A stretch of 46,180 nucleotides of DNA from a virus, in IMG/VR virus record IMGVR_UViG_3300043496_000061, positions 1-46,180 of that record; one strand, given 5' to 3'. The notes below the pieces were generated by a model. The model saw only the letters and a list, made by a program, of their open reading frames with translations, ran no database searches and was not told where the DNA came from. Made by a program: the position numbers and the translations under genes. Positions 44,805 to 46,180 of the stretch are shown one piece after another. Position 1 is the first letter of the stretch. Each line of letters opens with the position of its first letter.

Positions 44805-44989
44805 CAGGAGGCCGCCTTGACAGGCTTGCTCATCGAGTCGAGATCACTGCGGTTGATGCGGAGTCGGTTGGGACCAACGCGCTGGGCCGGGAGCAATCCC
44901 CTGTAGATCCAGCGCCTGATCGTGGACGTGTCCACCTTCATGTAGGTGGCTGCTTCAGCGGGGCTGAAATCCTCAGGTTGTTCGCTCAC
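44804..44989 (-). CDS. xis: Excisionase / MerR-type HTH protein, 61 aa
   Basis: This small winged HTH (FSPAEAATYMKVDTSTIRRW, IYRGLLPAQRVGPNRLRINR) belongs to the helix-turn-helix 17/excisionase family. It is the first leftward gene next to the repressor. It may act as directionality factor for the integrase or as a Cro-like switch protein. The GTG at 44989 was chosen because it sits directly after the promoter (-10 at 44997-45002), with no leader; the frame extends to 45040 but those codons overlap the promoter. Confidence 0.75.
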   Translation of the reverse strand: MSEQPEDFSPAEAATYMKVDTSTIRRWIYRGLLPAQRVGPNRLRINRSDLDSMSKPVKAAS

Positions 44990-44996
44990 AGATGCG

Positions 44997-45025
44997 AATC
45001 TAAGCGAAGATAGGCACGAAGTCAA
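44997..45025 (-). promoter_or_regulatory. Early leftward promoter (excisionase operon)
   Basis: On the minus strand TTGACT (45025-45020), exactly 17 bp, then TAGATT (45002-44997), a near-consensus sigma-70-type promoter. The +1 would fall at about 44989-44991, making the GTG at 44989 leaderless. A GTGCCTA-type site (45011-45017) lies inside the spacer, matching the repeats near the repressor gene, so the repressor could shut it. Confidence 0.7.
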
Positions 45026-45061
45026 TGCGAAGGTGTGCACTGATTCGCTAACATCGGACGA

Positions 45062-45091
45062 TGCCTAGATGTGCCTAGACATGCACAGATG
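45062..45091 (+). promoter_or_regulatory. Three tandem 10-bp operator-like repeats
   Basis: TGCCTAGATG, TGCCTAGACA and TGCACAGATG follow each other at one helical turn. A matching half-site on the other strand (45011-45017) lies in the opposing promoter's spacer. These are the best candidates for the repressor's (or excisionase's) binding sites. Confidence 0.55.
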
Positions 45092-45104
45092 CGCATGGCA
45101 CTAT
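45076..45104 (+). promoter_or_regulatory. Probable repressor promoter
   Basis: TAGACA (45076-45081), 17 bp, then CACTAT (45099-45104). The +1 would lie at about 45110-45112, next to the GTG 45110/ATG 45113 start, again leaderless. It overlaps the tandem operator repeats, suggesting autoregulation. The boxes are only moderate matches. Confidence 0.45.
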
Positions 45105-45112
45105 GGGCGGTG

Positions 45113-45478
45113 ATGACACCAGAGCACATCCGTCTCGGCGCGCTGATCAAACAGCGGCGCGAAGCCATGGGGATCTACACCGTGGTGGACGCCGCTAGAC
45201 GATCAGGGCTCACCCGAGAGACATGGGCCAAGGTCGAGCGAGGTGAGTCGGCCAAGCCGGTGACTTACAGGAAGATCGAGGACCTGCTGAACTGGATGCC
45301 CGGTTCGTGCAGGTCAGTCCTGGCTGGCGGCGAGCCCCACGGGGAACTAATCAACCCCGCGCAGCCCGAGATCACCCCGCGCAGCGACGAGCTCGCCGAG
45401 ATAGACGCAGCCTTGGATGCGATGCGTGCTGCGATTGCCGAGCTGGAACGGATCAAGCGCGCCCGGCGAGCGGGGTAG
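45113..45478 (+). CDS. Xre-type immunity repressor, 121 aa
   Basis: The N-terminal HTH_3/Xre domain (about 5-60) has IRLGALIKQRREAMG, VVDAARRSGLTRETWAKVER and YRKIEDLLNW. The C-terminal helix (about 93-119, SDELAEIDAALDAMRAAIAE) is likely a dimerisation coil. No autocleavage protease domain is present, so prophage induction would not be LexA-like. It is divergent from the excisionase over operator repeats, as expected for the lysogeny switch. The start is ATG 45113 or GTG 45110; the ORF upstream of that lacks protein character. Confidence 0.8.
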   Translation: MTPEHIRLGALIKQRREAMGIYTVVDAARRSGLTRETWAKVERGESAKPVTYRKIEDLLNWMPGSCRSVLAGGEPHGELINPAQPEITPRSDELAEIDAALDAMRAAIAELERIKRARRAG

Positions 45479-45553
45479 TTCAGTCGGATGAATGACTTGG
45501 ATCGTTAAACGCGAGACCTTCCCAGATTCGTGGCCAAGTGGTAGCCCTAAGTA

Positions 45554-46141
45554 ATGCCTGGGGATTTAGAGAAACTGAAGAAGCAGATCGAAGACGGGAT
45601 GCGAGCGGCCGAAGAGTTACAGCAGCTGCTCGCCGAAGAGAAACGGGAGCAGCGGCCGAAGCTGCGGCTCCTCAAGGGTGGGCTTCTCGGTGGAGCCATC
45701 TGGGCAGGGGTGGAGTGGTTCCGCGACTACAAGCGGGCCGCCATGGCGCTGGCAGCCACCGGGATGGCCGTCAGTGGGGCGGTCCTCGTCGAACAGCCGG
45801 ACTCGCCAGGGGCGGACCCACCGAGCCAGTCGATCGCAAGGCCGCCATCCAAGGCTGAGCCATCGAAGCGCCCAACGACCAGGCCAACGGTGGCTCCGCG
45901 GCGAACCTCACCGCCACGGACCACCCAGCCACTGGCGCGCATCGCACCACCGGTCTCGACGTCGGCGACTCCCAGATTGCTCCAAGCTGCTCCAAGTCCA
46001 GCAGCAGTGAAGCCACCGGCCACCAAGTCGCCGGCACCTAAGCCGACCGTGACACCCACGGTCACACCGCCAGTAACAGTGACGCCGACCGTCCCCTGCG
46101 TCATCGACCTGCTCGGGATTCGGTTGTGTCTCGGCCGATAG
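45554..46141 (+). CDS. Membrane protein with cytoplasmic coiled coil and Pro-rich outer stalk, 195 aa
   Basis: The cytoplasmic N-terminus (about 1-37) is a coiled coil (LEKLKKQIEDGMRAAEELQQ). Hydrophobic stretches follow at about 42-54 and 63-80, then a long Pro/Thr/Ser stalk (about 82-178) and a C-terminal CVIDLLGIRLCLGR with two Cys. It resembles the Ltp gene's overall plan but lacks Ltp repeats. Expression after the repressor suggests a lysogen surface protein such as an exclusion factor. No SD is seen. It ends inside the terminal repeat. Confidence 0.7.
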   Translation: MPGDLEKLKKQIEDGMRAAEELQQLLAEEKREQRPKLRLLKGGLLGGAIWAGVEWFRDYKRAAMALAATGMAVSGAVLVEQPDSPGADPPSQSIARPPSKAEPSKRPTTRPTVAPRRTSPPRTTQPLARIAPPVSTSATPRLLQAAPSPAAVKPPATKSPAPKPTVTPTVTPPVTVTPTVPCVIDLLGIRLCLGR

Positions 46142-46154
46142 GTCTTACCGTCGT
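46029..46154. repeat. Right copy of 126-bp terminal direct repeat
   Basis: Identical to 1-126. In the circle these are one sequence. After 46154 the sequence diverges into 26 bases (46155-46180), while after 126 it continues into int. Confidence 0.95.
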
Positions 46155-46180
46155 GGGGGGCGGGCGCACGCCGCGGGGGC
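46155..46180. other. 26-bp tail not explained by the circular genome
   Basis: A G-rich tail (GGGGCGGGCGCACGCCGCGG and further) follows the terminal repeat. It does not match the int sequence expected from circular closure. It could be host chromosome beyond an attachment site, or a sequencing/assembly artefact. Confidence 0.7.

Overview
The window is an essentially complete genome of a temperate, long-tailed (siphovirus-type) phage or prophage of a GC-rich actinobacterium. A WhiB-like regulator, many GTG starts, an Ltp-type exclusion protein and the HK97-like head/tail order all point to Actinomycetota; the genus cannot be fixed from the sequence alone. Bases 1-126 recur exactly at 46029-46154, so the molecule closes into a circle of about 46.03 kb. 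The last 26 bases (46155-46180) do not fit that circle and could be a host junction or an assembly artefact.

Layout, left to right: (i) 117-1544, a serine integrase on the minus strand, then a rightward cassette (1626-5530) of lysogenic-conversion or accessory genes: a membrane-anchored superinfection-exclusion-type protein with two Ltp repeats, a secreted SGNH hydrolase and nine small genes, mostly with overlapping stop/start codons, ending at a strong hairpin (5581-5613). (ii) Everything from 5635 to 44989 is on the minus strand. Read in the direction of transcription from the right, it holds excisionase and small early genes (41-45 kb), a recombination/replication block (34.7-40.9 kb: RusA resolvase, WhiB-like protein, Sak4/RecA-like ATPase, SSB, initiator-like and loader-like proteins) and many short zinc-knuckle proteins (32-34.7 kb). 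Next come a homing endonuclease and a packaging HNH (30.5-31.3 kb), terminase, portal, protease with nested scaffold, decoration protein and capsid (24.6-30.3 kb), connectors mixed with an unusual virion accessory set (20-24.3 kb), tail genes (8-19.7 kb) and lysis genes (5.6-7.8 kb). (iii) The immunity switch lies at 44.8-45.5 kb: divergent excisionase and Xre-type repressor with promoters, tandem 10-bp operator-like repeats and apparently leaderless starts, followed by a rightward membrane protein ending within the terminal repeat.

The most notable feature is an overlapping gene pair between the SSB and an HNH nuclease. It consists of a DpdA/TGT-like transglycosylase (36414-37202) and a YhhQ/VUT-family 7-deazaguanine-precursor transporter (37199-37708), with no biosynthetic genes. 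I infer a salvage-type DNA hypermodification system that imports preQ0, preQ1 or a related base and installs it in phage DNA to evade restriction. Other points worth following up are a Ser/Thr-rich repeat protein and a glycosyltransferase inserted among the head-tail connector genes, an in-frame nested scaffold start, a tail-chaperone -1 frameshift without a canonical slippery heptamer, a tape measure fused to an M15-like peptidase, and a small gene bounded by 20-bp direct repeats.

All product names are from reading motifs by eye; no database search was run.
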